Position numbers and translations under genes: made by a program
Part shown: in pieces, positions 1 to 6,719 of the stretch
Position numbering within the stretch: the first letter of the stretch is position 1
Layout of the letters: the number at the start of each line of letters is the position of its first letter
Assembly (NCBI GenBank): GCA_051162045.1
Contig: JBISDI010000011.1
Length of the DNA: 64,000 bases
Direction: 5' to 3' (one strand)
Source: Anaerozeibacter quisquiliarum
GTDB lineage: Bacteria > Bacillota > Clostridia > Christensenellales > Aristaeellaceae
Notes under the pieces: generated by a model
The model's input: the letters and a program-made list of their open reading frames with translations, nothing else
Told to the model about the DNA's origin: nothing
The model's database searches: none

Positions 1-1
1 G

Positions 2-24
2 CATTTCACATCGGCGCGGCCGAT
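2..24. repeat. Right end of a palindromic intergenic repeat
   Basis: The bases CATTTCACATCGGC at 2-15 recur exactly beside the long palindrome at 54029-54100. They are followed by an ATCGGC...GCCGAT hairpin (10-15 with 19-24), as at 54085-54100. The rest of the unit would lie outside the window. It overlaps the last codons of the neighbouring minus-strand gene. Confidence 0.6.
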
Positions 25-440
25 GCTTCACGCGCCAGCGGCCCTGGCCGGTCGCGTAGGACGGGCAGCATGGAGGACAGGCCCGCATACACGGCGGCTT
101 CGTCGCCGGGCAGCGACAGGATCATGGCGCGGTCGTACAGCGCGCACGCCGCGCGCGCGCCCGTCGATAATACGATGTCGGATACCGCCTGCGCGGCGCC
201 CGCCGTCGCCTCGCGCACCCGGTCACAGCCCAGGTCGATCGTCACAATCAGCGCCGAGTGCAACGCCTGCGCGTGGCGCGTAAGCGCCGCCTCGATCGGC
301 AGCTGCTCGCTGGGCACCAGCGCCAGTCCGGTCACCGCGTAGCCGGCCGCGCGCAGCAGCGACGCGGCCAGTTGGCCCGCGCTCTCCGACTGGCCGCCCA
401 CGGCATCGCGCTCGCTCACCAGCATGATGGACGCCAACAT
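6..440 (-). CDS. MoaB/Mog-like (molybdopterin-binding fold) protein, degenerate
   Basis: This 144-residue protein has the layout of a MoaB/MogA domain. It opens with a strand (ASIMLVSERD), has the 'AAGYAVTGLALVPSEQLPIEAAL' type helix-strand unit split over residues 25-50, and ends in a PGDEAAVYAGLSSMLPVL segment resembling the usual PG-x-AV-x-LLP end. The TTGGTG-like molybdopterin-binding motif and the RD-x-TPEA motif of true MogA/MoaB are missing (here TIDLGCDRVREAT), so catalysis is doubtful. I chose ATG 440 because GGAG lies 8 nt upstream; ATG 446 and GTG 449 are alternatives. The last codons and the TGA stop fall inside a repeat module. It is divergent from the MFS gene. It may be a distant regulator or orphan of the family. 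Confidence 0.6.
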   Translation of the reverse strand: MLASIMLVSERDAVGGQSESAGQLAASLLRAAGYAVTGLALVPSEQLPIEAALTRHAQALHSALIVTIDLGCDRVREATAGAAQAVSDIVLSTGARAACALYDRAMILSLPGDEAAVYAGLSSMLPVLRDRPGPLAREASAAPM

Positions 441-531
441 GCACATCACTCCACATCACATAGATATCCCTCAGTTTTAGTTTATGCCGAATTTTCGGGC
501 GGCAACACCGATAAAATGGGGCGTTTCAGCA

Positions 532-560
532 TTGCTAAATTCGCAAGGATGTGTTATAAT
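532..560 (+). promoter_or_regulatory. Sigma-A promoter of the MFS gene
   Basis: TTGCTA at 532-537 and TATAAT at 555-560 are separated by 17 nt. Transcription would start near 567, about 22 nt before the chosen ATG, which is preceded by a G-rich ribosome binding site. Confidence 0.75.
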
Positions 561-588
561 TGCCGAAATCATCGCGAGGGGGGCGGCT

Positions 589-1842
589 ATGGACGAGCGT
601 ACGCACTCGGACAAGCAAGGCTGGCGCAAGCGATTTGTGCTGATTGCGTCGGGGCAGGCGGTGTCGCTGATCGGCAGTTCCGCCGCGCAGTTTGCGCTGA
701 TCTGGTACCTGGCCAGCGAGACCGGCTCGTCGATGGTGATGGCGCTGTCGGGGCTGGCGGCATTCCTGCCGCAGTTTTTGTTGGGCCCGGTAGCGGGCGT
801 GTGGGTGGATCGGTTGCCGCGCAAGCGCGTAATCATCGCCTCCGACCTGTTCATCGGTTCGGTGTCCGCGATGCTGGCAGCCGGCTTCGCGCTGGGGCGG
901 CCGCCGCATGCCGTCATCTACGCGGTGATGGCGCTGCGGGCGCTGGGCGGCGCGTTCCATTCGCCGGCGACCCAGTCGGCCATTGGGCTGCTGGTACCGC
1001 GCGATGAGCTGGTGCGCGTCGGCGGCTTCCAGCAGCTGATGCGTTCGGGCGCGCGCATGCTGGGGCCGGTGCTGGGCGCGCTGATGTACGCCGAGATGCC
1101 GATCTATTGGATACTGCTGCTGGACCTCGCGGGCGCGCTGGTGGCGAGCGCGGGCGCGGCCGCGATCGACATCCCGCAGGTGCCCGGGGCGGCGCACAAG
1201 CGGCGGCACCTGACGCGCGAACTGGCCGAGGGCGCGCGCGTGTTGGCCGGCGACCGGGCGCTCGTCGTCGTCACGCTGTGCTCGATGCTCTCGATGGTAT
1301 TCTTCGCGCCCACGGGCAGCCTGTACCCGTTGATGAGCAGCGGCTACTTCGGCGTCAGCGCCCGGCACGGCGGGCTGGTGGAGCTGCTCTACGCGCTGGG
1401 CCTTATGCTGTCCGCGCTGGCCGCCGGCCTGGTGGGCAAGATCGGCAACAAGCTCCGGATGATCCACCTGGCGCAATACGCGCTGGGGCTGTCGGCGCTG
1501 GGCGTCGCGCTGCTGCCCAGCAGCATGCCGGGCTTCTGGGCGTTCGCGCTGCTGTGCTGCGCGATGGGCGCGAGCGGCAATCTGTTCGACATCCCCTACG
1601 TCGCCTACATTCAGGAGCATATACCCCGCGAGGCGCAGGGGCGCGCGTTTGCGCTGACCGAGACCGGCATGTCGCTCGCCATCCCGGTGGGCCTGCTGAC
1701 CGCGGGCGCGTTCGCCGAGCGTTGGGGTGTGCCGCGCTGGTTCCTGCTCACGGGCCTGTCGTTTCTTGCGACCACGACCGTCAGCGCGCTGTGGACGCGC
1801 CAAGTCCAGCGGCGCATAGGCATGAGCCGGCCGGACATGTGA
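589..1842 (+). CDS. MFS transporter (EntS/multidrug exporter-like)
   Basis: The 417-residue polytopic protein belongs to the major facilitator superfamily. The loop between segments 2 and 3 carries the family signature, with VDRLPRKR at about residues 73-80. Hydrophobic segments are spread evenly over two halves separated by a basic loop (PGAAHKRRH, about 200). The closest style is the EntS/macrolide-efflux branch, which exports drugs or siderophores, but the substrate cannot be read from the sequence. Upstream in-frame codons back to 484 exist, but the promoter -10 sits at 555, so ATG 589 with GAGGGGGG upstream is the start. It is monocistronic and ends at a strong hairpin. Confidence 0.85.
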   Translation: MDERTHSDKQGWRKRFVLIASGQAVSLIGSSAAQFALIWYLASETGSSMVMALSGLAAFLPQFLLGPVAGVWVDRLPRKRVIIASDLFIGSVSAMLAAGFALGRPPHAVIYAVMALRALGGAFHSPATQSAIGLLVPRDELVRVGGFQQLMRSGARMLGPVLGALMYAEMPIYWILLLDLAGALVASAGAAAIDIPQVPGAAHKRRHLTRELAEGARVLAGDRALVVVTLCSMLSMVFFAPTGSLYPLMSSGYFGVSARHGGLVELLYALGLMLSALAAGLVGKIGNKLRMIHLAQYALGLSALGVALLPSSMPGFWAFALLCCAMGASGNLFDIPYVAYIQEHIPREAQGRAFALTETGMSLAIPVGLLTAGAFAERWGVPRWFLLTGLSFLATTTVSALWTRQVQRRIGMSRPDM

Positions 1843-1849
1843 TATAAGG

Positions 1850-1887
1850 AACGGGACGGGCCGATGTGAGCATCGGCCCGTCCCGTT
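1850..1887. terminator. Bidirectional hairpin between convergent genes
   Basis: A perfect 17-bp stem (1850-1866 with 1871-1887) has the 4-nt loop TGAG. It sits between the 3' ends of the MFS gene and mgtA, so it can serve both. There is no clear U-tract on either strand. Confidence 0.7.
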
Positions 1888-1900
1888 CGCCGCGTTTCCC

Positions 1901-4546
1901 CTACAGCCATTCTCCGTGCCGCCGTATATACGCGCGCTTGACCAACTGCGCGCACAGGAAGTAGCCGGCCAGCAGCAGGAGCAGCCACGGCAGGACGGCT
2001 GGGGGCAGCGGCATCATGCCGATGCCGACGGCCAGCGGCGTGAAGCCCACCGCGATGGCGATCGCCGCGACCAGCAGCGTAGAGATCAGCAGCGGGCGGG
2101 CCGGCCGGCTCTGCACAAACGGTATTTGACCGGTTCGGATGGTGTGGATGACCAGCGCCTGCGAGACCGTGCCGAACACGAACCAGCCGGCGTGGAACAG
2201 CGGCGAGAGCGCCTGCGTGTTCGCGCCGAACACCCACCACATGACCGCAAACAGCAGCATGTCAAACACCGAGCTCAGCGGACCGAGCACCGCCATGAAC
2301 GACTTGATCGAGTCGGTCTCCCACTTGCGCGGCTTCTTGAGGTATGCCTGATCCACGCTGTCGAAGGGGATGCCCATCTGGGCCAGGTCGGACAGCAGGT
2401 TTTGCGTCAGCAACTGCACCGGCAGCATCGGCAAGAACGGCAGGAACAGGCTGGCCAGGATGGCCGAGATCATGTTGCCGAAGTTGCCGCTGGCCGCCAT
2501 CTTGATGTACTTGACGATGTTGCCGAAGGTGCGCCGGCCCTCGAGCACGCCCTGCTCCAGCACCATCAGGTCCTTTTGCAGCAGGATGATGTCGGCGGTC
2601 TCCTTGGCGATGTCCACCGCGCTGTCGACCGAGATGCCTACGTCGGCCTGATGCAGCGCGAGCGCGTCGTTGATCCCGTCGCCCATGTAGCCCACGGTGT
2701 GCCCTGCGGCCTGGAACGCGCGCACCACCCGCCCCTTCTGGGCGGGGGAGAGCTTGGCGAACAGGTCGCAATCCCGGGCCGCCGCCTCGAGCGCGTGGTC
2801 GTCCATCGCCTCCACGTCGCCTCCGGTCAGCACGAGGCCGGTGCCCACGCCGACCTTGCCGCATACCTTGACGGCCACGCCCTCGCTGTCGCCGGTCAGC
2901 ACCACGGTGCGCACCCCATGCTCGCGCAGCGCGGTGATGGCGGCGGCGGCGCTTTTCTTGGGCGGGTCGAGAAAGCCCACGAACCCGATCAGCACCATGT
3001 CGTTTTCGTCGGCCACGCCGAATACGCCGCTGCCGGGCACCTCGTTTTTCTGCGCCACCGCCAGCATGCGCAGCCCTTCTACATTGTGCTGCTCGCAGGT
3101 GTCGAGCGCGACGCGACGCGCCTCGTCGCTCAGCTTGACCACCCGACCGTCGAGCTCCACGAACGAACAGATCGCCATGACCTCCTCGACCGCGCCCTTG
3201 GTAATCAGCTGGCGCTTGCCGGCTGCGTTCTCGAGCACCACGCTCATCCGGCGGCGCGCGAAGTCGAACGGAATTTCGTCCACCCGACGGTAGCCGGTCA
3301 GGATGCCCTCGAGCCCGTTTTGCACCGAGCGGTTGATGATGGCCAGGTCGATCAGGTTCTTGAGGCCGGTCTGGAAGTGGCTGTTGAGGTAGGCGTGGCG
3401 CAGCACGCGGTCGTCGTCCGCGCCGCGAGGGTCCATGTACTTCTCCAGCACGATCCGGTCCTCGGTCAGCGTGCCGGTCTTGTCGGTGCACAGCACGTCC
3501 ATCTCGCCGAAGGCCTGGATCGCGCCGAGCGTGCGGACGATCACCTTGTGGCGCGACATGTTGATCGCGCCCCTGGCCAGCGTGGAGGTCATGATTACCG
3601 GCAGCATCTCCGGCGTCAGCCCCACCGCCAGGCTGATCGCGAACAGCAGCGCGCCCGGCCAGTCGCTTTTGTAAAACCCGTTGATCGCGAGCACGATCGG
3701 CACCATGACCAGCATCATGCGCACGAGCAGCCGACTGACCGAGTCGACGCCGCGCTCGAAGCTGGTCTTCGCCCGGTCGCCGGTCAGCGACTCGGCCATC
3801 GCGCCGAAGTAGGTGTCGTTGCCGGTCAAAAGCACCACCGCGCTGGCGCTGCCGCTGACGATGTTGGTGCCCATGAAGCCGATGTTCCGCCATTCGGTCG
3901 GGCTCTGCTCGGGCGCGCCGGGTACGGCGCCGGACTTCTCCACCGGGTTCGACTCGCCGGTCAGCGCGGCCTGGGCCACGAAGGTGTCCTTGGTGGTCAA
4001 AAAGCGCACGTCGGCCGGCAGCATGTCGCCCGCCGACAGCAGCACCACGTCGCCGGGCACCACCTCGGAAAGCGGCAGTTCGACCTTTTCGCCGCCCCTC
4101 AGCACGTCGGCCTTGTTCGAGATCATCTTCGACAGCTGCTCGGCGGCGGCGCTCGAGCGCTCGTTCTGCACAAAGGCGATCGCGCTCGACAGCGTCACCA
4201 GCATAAGGATGATGATTACCGTCAGATAGTCGGGCTTGGGCGCGAAGACGATGTCGGTAAACCAGGTGACGACCGCGATTACCAGCAAAATCAGGTTGAA
4301 GGGATGGACGACCGCCTCCCGCAGCCGCTTGAGCGGCGTACTGCGCGCTCCGGCGGTGACGACGTTCCTGCCGTGCTCGCCGAGCCTGTGCTCGGCCTCG
4401 TCCGCGCTAAGCCCGGTCGGGGCCGAGGACAGGCTCGTCCAAAGCGCCCCGGCATCCAAGAAGGCGAGGGACCTGAGCCGCGCTTGCGCGGCACGCTTGC
4501 TCTGCTCGATGTTCCGGTTCAGGGTACGCTTGCGCATGGTCATCAT
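1901..4546 (-). CDS. mgtA: Magnesium-translocating P-type ATPase
   Basis: This 881-residue P3B-type ATPase imports Mg2+ at the cost of ATP. It has an N-terminal cation-ATPase domain and a PGDV actuator strand near 164. TGES lies at 196-199, and the phosphorylated aspartate is D355 in DKTGTLT. The LTPEMLP membrane motif near 310 is typical of MgtA/MgtB, and a GDGINDALAL hinge follows. Length matches the family (about 890-900). The open frame continues upstream through the leader to 4762, but AAAGGA lies 9 nt before ATG 4546 and the leader contains an intrinsic terminator, so translation should start there. The gene is monocistronic, with its own promoter and an attenuator leader that probably senses Mg2+ state. 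Confidence 0.93.
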   Translation of the reverse strand: MMTMRKRTLNRNIEQSKRAAQARLRSLAFLDAGALWTSLSSAPTGLSADEAEHRLGEHGRNVVTAGARSTPLKRLREAVVHPFNLILLVIAVVTWFTDIVFAPKPDYLTVIIILMLVTLSSAIAFVQNERSSAAAEQLSKMISNKADVLRGGEKVELPLSEVVPGDVVLLSAGDMLPADVRFLTTKDTFVAQAALTGESNPVEKSGAVPGAPEQSPTEWRNIGFMGTNIVSGSASAVVLLTGNDTYFGAMAESLTGDRAKTSFERGVDSVSRLLVRMMLVMVPIVLAINGFYKSDWPGALLFAISLAVGLTPEMLPVIMTSTLARGAINMSRHKVIVRTLGAIQAFGEMDVLCTDKTGTLTEDRIVLEKYMDPRGADDDRVLRHAYLNSHFQTGLKNLIDLAIINRSVQNGLEGILTGYRRVDEIPFDFARRRMSVVLENAAGKRQLITKGAVEEVMAICSFVELDGRVVKLSDEARRVALDTCEQHNVEGLRMLAVAQKNEVPGSGVFGVADENDMVLIGFVGFLDPPKKSAAAAITALREHGVRTVVLTGDSEGVAVKVCGKVGVGTGLVLTGGDVEAMDDHALEAAARDCDLFAKLSPAQKGRVVRAFQAAGHTVGYMGDGINDALALHQADVGISVDSAVDIAKETADIILLQKDLMVLEQGVLEGRRTFGNIVKYIKMAASGNFGNMISAILASLFLPFLPMLPVQLLTQNLLSDLAQMGIPFDSVDQAYLKKPRKWETDSIKSFMAVLGPLSSVFDMLLFAVMWWVFGANTQALSPLFHAGWFVFGTVSQALVIHTIRTGQIPFVQSRPARPLLISTLLVAAIAIAVGFTPLAVGIGMMPLPPAVLPWLLLLLAGYFLCAQLVKRAYIRRHGEWL

Positions 4547-4599
4547 GGGGATCATTCCTTTCTGGATTATGATGCCCACGTCAGGCGCACGGCGGCGAC

Positions 4600-4623
4600 A
4601 AAAAAGCCGTCCCCACGGACGGC
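4600..4623 (-). terminator. Intrinsic attenuator terminator in the mgtA leader
   Basis: On the minus strand GCCGTCC-GTGG-GGACGGC is followed by TTTTTT. This is a 7-bp GC-rich stem with a U-tract about 54 nt upstream of the mgtA ATG, so it must be bypassed for mgtA expression. Confidence 0.8.
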
Positions 4624-4640
4624 GGCGCACGCACAAGCGA

Positions 4641-4754
4641 TCAATCCATTGAATTTGCGACGCAATGGACGAAAGAGCGCGCGAAACGCCGGAGATGGGT
4701 ATGCCCTGACATGGGGAGGAAACCGACCCGGGTACTTCGAGGCTTGCCGTCCAT
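4641..4754 (-). CDS. Possible 37-residue leader peptide upstream of mgtA
   Basis: An ATG at 4754, 8 nt after the purine run AGGGAA, opens a 37-codon frame (MDGKPRSTRVGFLPMSG...) that ends in TGA before the terminator. The start codon lies in pairing segment A and codons 28-31 in segment B. Ribosome position would therefore decide which leader hairpin forms, as in translation-coupled attenuators. There is no homology evidence; it could be fortuitous. Confidence 0.35.
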   Translation of the reverse strand: MDGKPRSTRVGFLPMSGHTHLRRFARSFVHCVANSMD

Positions 4755-4789
4755 TGGCTCACTTCCCTTGCTTTGATGATGCCGCGATC

Positions 4790-4818
4790 ATTATAGCCGC
4801 CGGCCCGCGCGGCGTCAA
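4790..4818 (-). promoter_or_regulatory. Promoter of mgtA
   Basis: On the minus strand TTGACG (4818-4813) and TATAAT (4795-4790) are spaced by 17 nt. The predicted start near 4783 gives a long leader. It lies back to back with the promoter at 4844-4872. Confidence 0.8.
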
Positions 4819-4843
4819 CCCCAGATTTTTCGCCCTGCGGCCC

Positions 4844-4872
4844 TTGCGCGCGGACAAAACCTGTGGTATTAT
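4844..4872 (+). promoter_or_regulatory. Candidate promoter of the caspase-like gene
   Basis: TTGCGC at 4844-4849 and TATTAT at 4867-4872 are 17 nt apart, ending about 46 nt before the start codon. The match is moderate. Confidence 0.5.
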
Positions 4873-4918
4873 ATTACCAAATTATTTCCAATTATGAATA
4901 TTGTGCGGAGGATTCGAT

Positions 4919-6259
4919 GTGAGACGCAAGCTGATGTGGGTGCTGATTGTGCTGATCGCGCTGCTGCCGGCGGCGGGCGCGCGGGCGCGGGTCAAGTCGA
5001 TTCGCCTCAAATATGCCCAGGCGACGCTCGTCACGGGCAAGGAGGCCCCGATGCCTTTCCGGGTGCAGCCAGCGGCCGACAAGAAGAAGGTCGGCTGGAA
5101 GAGCTCGGACGAGTCGGTGGCCATTGTGTCGCCGCAGGGGAGCATTCGCGCGCTGAGCCCCGGCGTGGCCACGATTACCGCCTACGCCGCGGACTTAAGC
5201 GGCGCGTCGGCCAGCTGCCGTCTGACGGTGAAGCCGCCCGCGATTACACGCGTCGTGCTGAGTAGAGCCCGGCTGACCGCCTCGCGCGGGGACGCGCCGG
5301 TCAAGCTTACCGCCACCGTCGCGCCGTCGGCCGCGAGCGCGGGCGCTCTGCGCTGGACGAGCTCCAATCCGCGCGTGGCGACCGTGTCGGCGGGCATGGT
5401 ATCGTTTGTGGGCGCGGGTAGGGCCAACATCTGCGCCGTCGCGCCCGGCGGCAAGCGCGCGGTGTGCGCCGTGCGGGTGGACGCGGCCCGCGCGGTCAGG
5501 CGGGGCCTGGTGATCGGCGAGGGGAGGGCCGACAAGGCGATGGGCCTGGCGGCGCTGCCCATGGTGCCCTATGAGGCGGAGGACGTGGCCGCGATGCTGA
5601 CGAAGAACGGCATCGGCACGCAGACCGCCGTCAACGTCACGCGCGCGAAGGCGCTCTCGGCGATTGCCCGCGCGTTCGCGGGCGCGAAGAGCGGCGACAC
5701 CAGCTACCTTTACATCACCTGCCACGGCGGGCTGTCCGGCGGCGCGTACCGGCTGTATGTGGGCGGCGGCACCATTACCCCCGCGCAACTGCGTGCGGTG
5801 CTCGACAAGGTGCCGGGCCGGGTGGTGCTGATGCTCGCGGCCTGCTACAGCGGCACGACGATCAACAAGGGCGGGCAGGACGACGCAAACGAGGCGTTCC
5901 TCGGCGCATTTCTCGGGGCCGCGCCCAAGTCGGGCGAGTTCAGGGCGAGCAAGTACCAGGTGCTCTGCGCCGCGCGCGGCAGTGAAAAGGGCTACGGCGT
6001 CAAGACGACCGACCCGGAGGGCACCTTGGTCCGATCGATGACCTACAACTTCTTCGGCAAGGCGGTGGCCGAGGGCGGCGGCGGCGCGGCCGACGCCGAC
6101 AAAAACGGACAGATCACGCTCCGTGAGCTGCATGCTTACGCCTATGCGCGGGTGCGCGCGCTGCACGATTATTGGAAAGACAAGATCGGCTTGAACGCAA
6201 GCGACGTTCAGACCGTGGTGGCCTACCCGGCGAACTCGGATTTCGCGCTGTTCGGTTGA
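4919..6259 (+). CDS. Secreted BIG2-domain protein with caspase-like (C14) peptidase domain
   Basis: The 446-residue product begins with a signal peptide (VRRKLMWVLIVLIALLPAAG, AxA-type site). Two bacterial Ig-like BIG2 repeats follow (about 25-105 and 107-187; VGWKSSDESVAIVS and LRWTSSNPRVATVS motifs). A caspase/metacaspase fold spans about 195-440, with the catalytic dyad visible as His269 (ITCHGG) and Cys309 (LAACYSG). Near 392-404 the run DADKNGQITLREL is a canonical EF-hand/dockerin-type calcium loop, so Ca2+ dependence is likely. I chose GTG 4919 because GGAGGA lies 6 nt upstream; no in-frame ATG fits. It probably acts at the cell surface or outside. It is monocistronic and converges on the next gene with only 3 nt between stop codons. 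Confidence 0.82.
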   Translation: MRRKLMWVLIVLIALLPAAGARARVKSIRLKYAQATLVTGKEAPMPFRVQPAADKKKVGWKSSDESVAIVSPQGSIRALSPGVATITAYAADLSGASASCRLTVKPPAITRVVLSRARLTASRGDAPVKLTATVAPSAASAGALRWTSSNPRVATVSAGMVSFVGAGRANICAVAPGGKRAVCAVRVDAARAVRRGLVIGEGRADKAMGLAALPMVPYEAEDVAAMLTKNGIGTQTAVNVTRAKALSAIARAFAGAKSGDTSYLYITCHGGLSGGAYRLYVGGGTITPAQLRAVLDKVPGRVVLMLAACYSGTTINKGGQDDANEAFLGAFLGAAPKSGEFRASKYQVLCAARGSEKGYGVKTTDPEGTLVRSMTYNFFGKAVAEGGGGAADADKNGQITLRELHAYAYARVRALHDYWKDKIGLNASDVQTVVAYPANSDFALFG

Positions 6260-6262
6260 GCG

Positions 6263-6412
6263 TCAGTCGATGCCGCCGTCGGTTGCGGGCCCTTCGGGGC
6301 AGGTCTGCGCTTCCAGGCAATGGCTGCACACCATCGCACCGCAGCCCGAGCAGCACCCCATAGCGCGCGCTTCCGCCGCTTCGCCGCAGTGTGCGCATTC
6401 CATCATAGCCAA
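6263..6412 (-). CDS. Small zinc-knuckle protein (49 aa)
   Basis: This tiny protein is rich in paired cysteines (ECAHCG, CCSGCG, CSHC, TCPEG) and should bind one or two zinc ions. No function is recognised. The start is most likely TTG 6412 because GGGAGG ends 9 nt upstream; ATG 6406 would be about 15 nt away. The ribosome-binding bases sit in one arm of a hairpin (6420-6457), so translation may be structurally gated. The stop lies 3 nt from the stop of the convergent caspase-like gene. Confidence 0.6.
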   Translation of the reverse strand: MAMMECAHCGEAAEARAMGCCSGCGAMVCSHCLEAQTCPEGPATDGGID

Positions 6413-6419
6413 GAAAAAT

Positions 6420-6457
6420 CGCCTCCCAGTCGGTTTATTGTGGCCGGCGGGGAGGCG
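6420..6457 (-). promoter_or_regulatory. Hairpin masking the ribosome binding site of the zinc-knuckle gene
   Basis: CGCCTCCC and GGGAGGCG (8 bp, loop about 22 nt) pair across 6420-6427 and 6450-6457. On the minus strand the second arm contains the Shine-Dalgarno bases and is followed by ATTTTTC. The same hairpin could act as a weak terminator or as an RBS-masking switch. Confidence 0.45.
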
Positions 6458-6719
6458 CTTTATGCAAATTTTTGTGTAGGGTTCCGCCGACCGCATACGT
6501 TGACGCATGCGCGTGACGGACGCGGCGTTGCCGTGAGGGCGGCTGCCGGCGGTGGACCTTGCGCACGGGCGGCAGCCGATGACGGACAGTTGGTTAGGCG
6601 TTTCAAGCGGTGAGCAAGCCATCAAATGCTGGAAATGCAAAAGAGCGCCCAGGGCCATAACCGATATGAAAGGTCAGACCTGATTGTGCCTGAGATAACG
6701 GCAAATGCGGCTTGCCTCG
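6458..6719. repeat. Gene-free stretch with a repeat module
   Basis: No gene is seen here. ACGGACGCGGCGTT at 6516-6529 is identical to 17466-17479 inside the hairpin mosaic, and both are followed by GCCGT-x-AGGGC. A stem GGCTGCCG/CGGCAGCC (6541-6548 with 6570-6577) follows. The remainder up to the kinase stop codon shows nothing recognisable. Confidence 0.45.

Larger units (their letters stand above)
4547..4783 (-). promoter_or_regulatory. mgtA 5' leader with attenuator architecture
   Basis: About 237 nt separate the predicted transcription start from the mgtA ATG. Four segments (minus-strand order) can pair in exclusive ways. A (4756-4746, CAATGGACGGC) pairs with B (4671-4663, CGTCCATTG) over 9 bp, or through GGACGGC with C (4623-4617, GCCGTCC). 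C also forms the terminator stem with D (4612-4606, GGACGGC), followed by six U. So A:C would be an antiterminator and C:D the terminator. I could not match the M-box (ykoK) consensus, so the ligand or sensing mode is open; an upstream ORF spans A and B. Confidence 0.65.

Noticed and set aside
4547..4762. N-terminal extension of MgtA to 953 residues
   Set aside because: The extra codons pass through the leader and its terminator; a good ribosome binding site precedes ATG 4546 and family length fits.
4547..4783. M-box (ykoK) riboswitch
   Set aside because: Expected for mgtA in Firmicutes, but I could not find its conserved blocks; only the terminator/antiterminator logic is supported.
1916..4897. 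993-codon open frame antisense to mgtA
   Set aside because: It is a GC-skew shadow: low-complexity H/R/Q/D composition, no motif, and the opposite strand encodes a full P-type ATPase.
6458..6719. tRNA or small RNA gene
   Set aside because: No T-loop or cloverleaf is apparent; the stretch carries only a repeat module and a simple hairpin.
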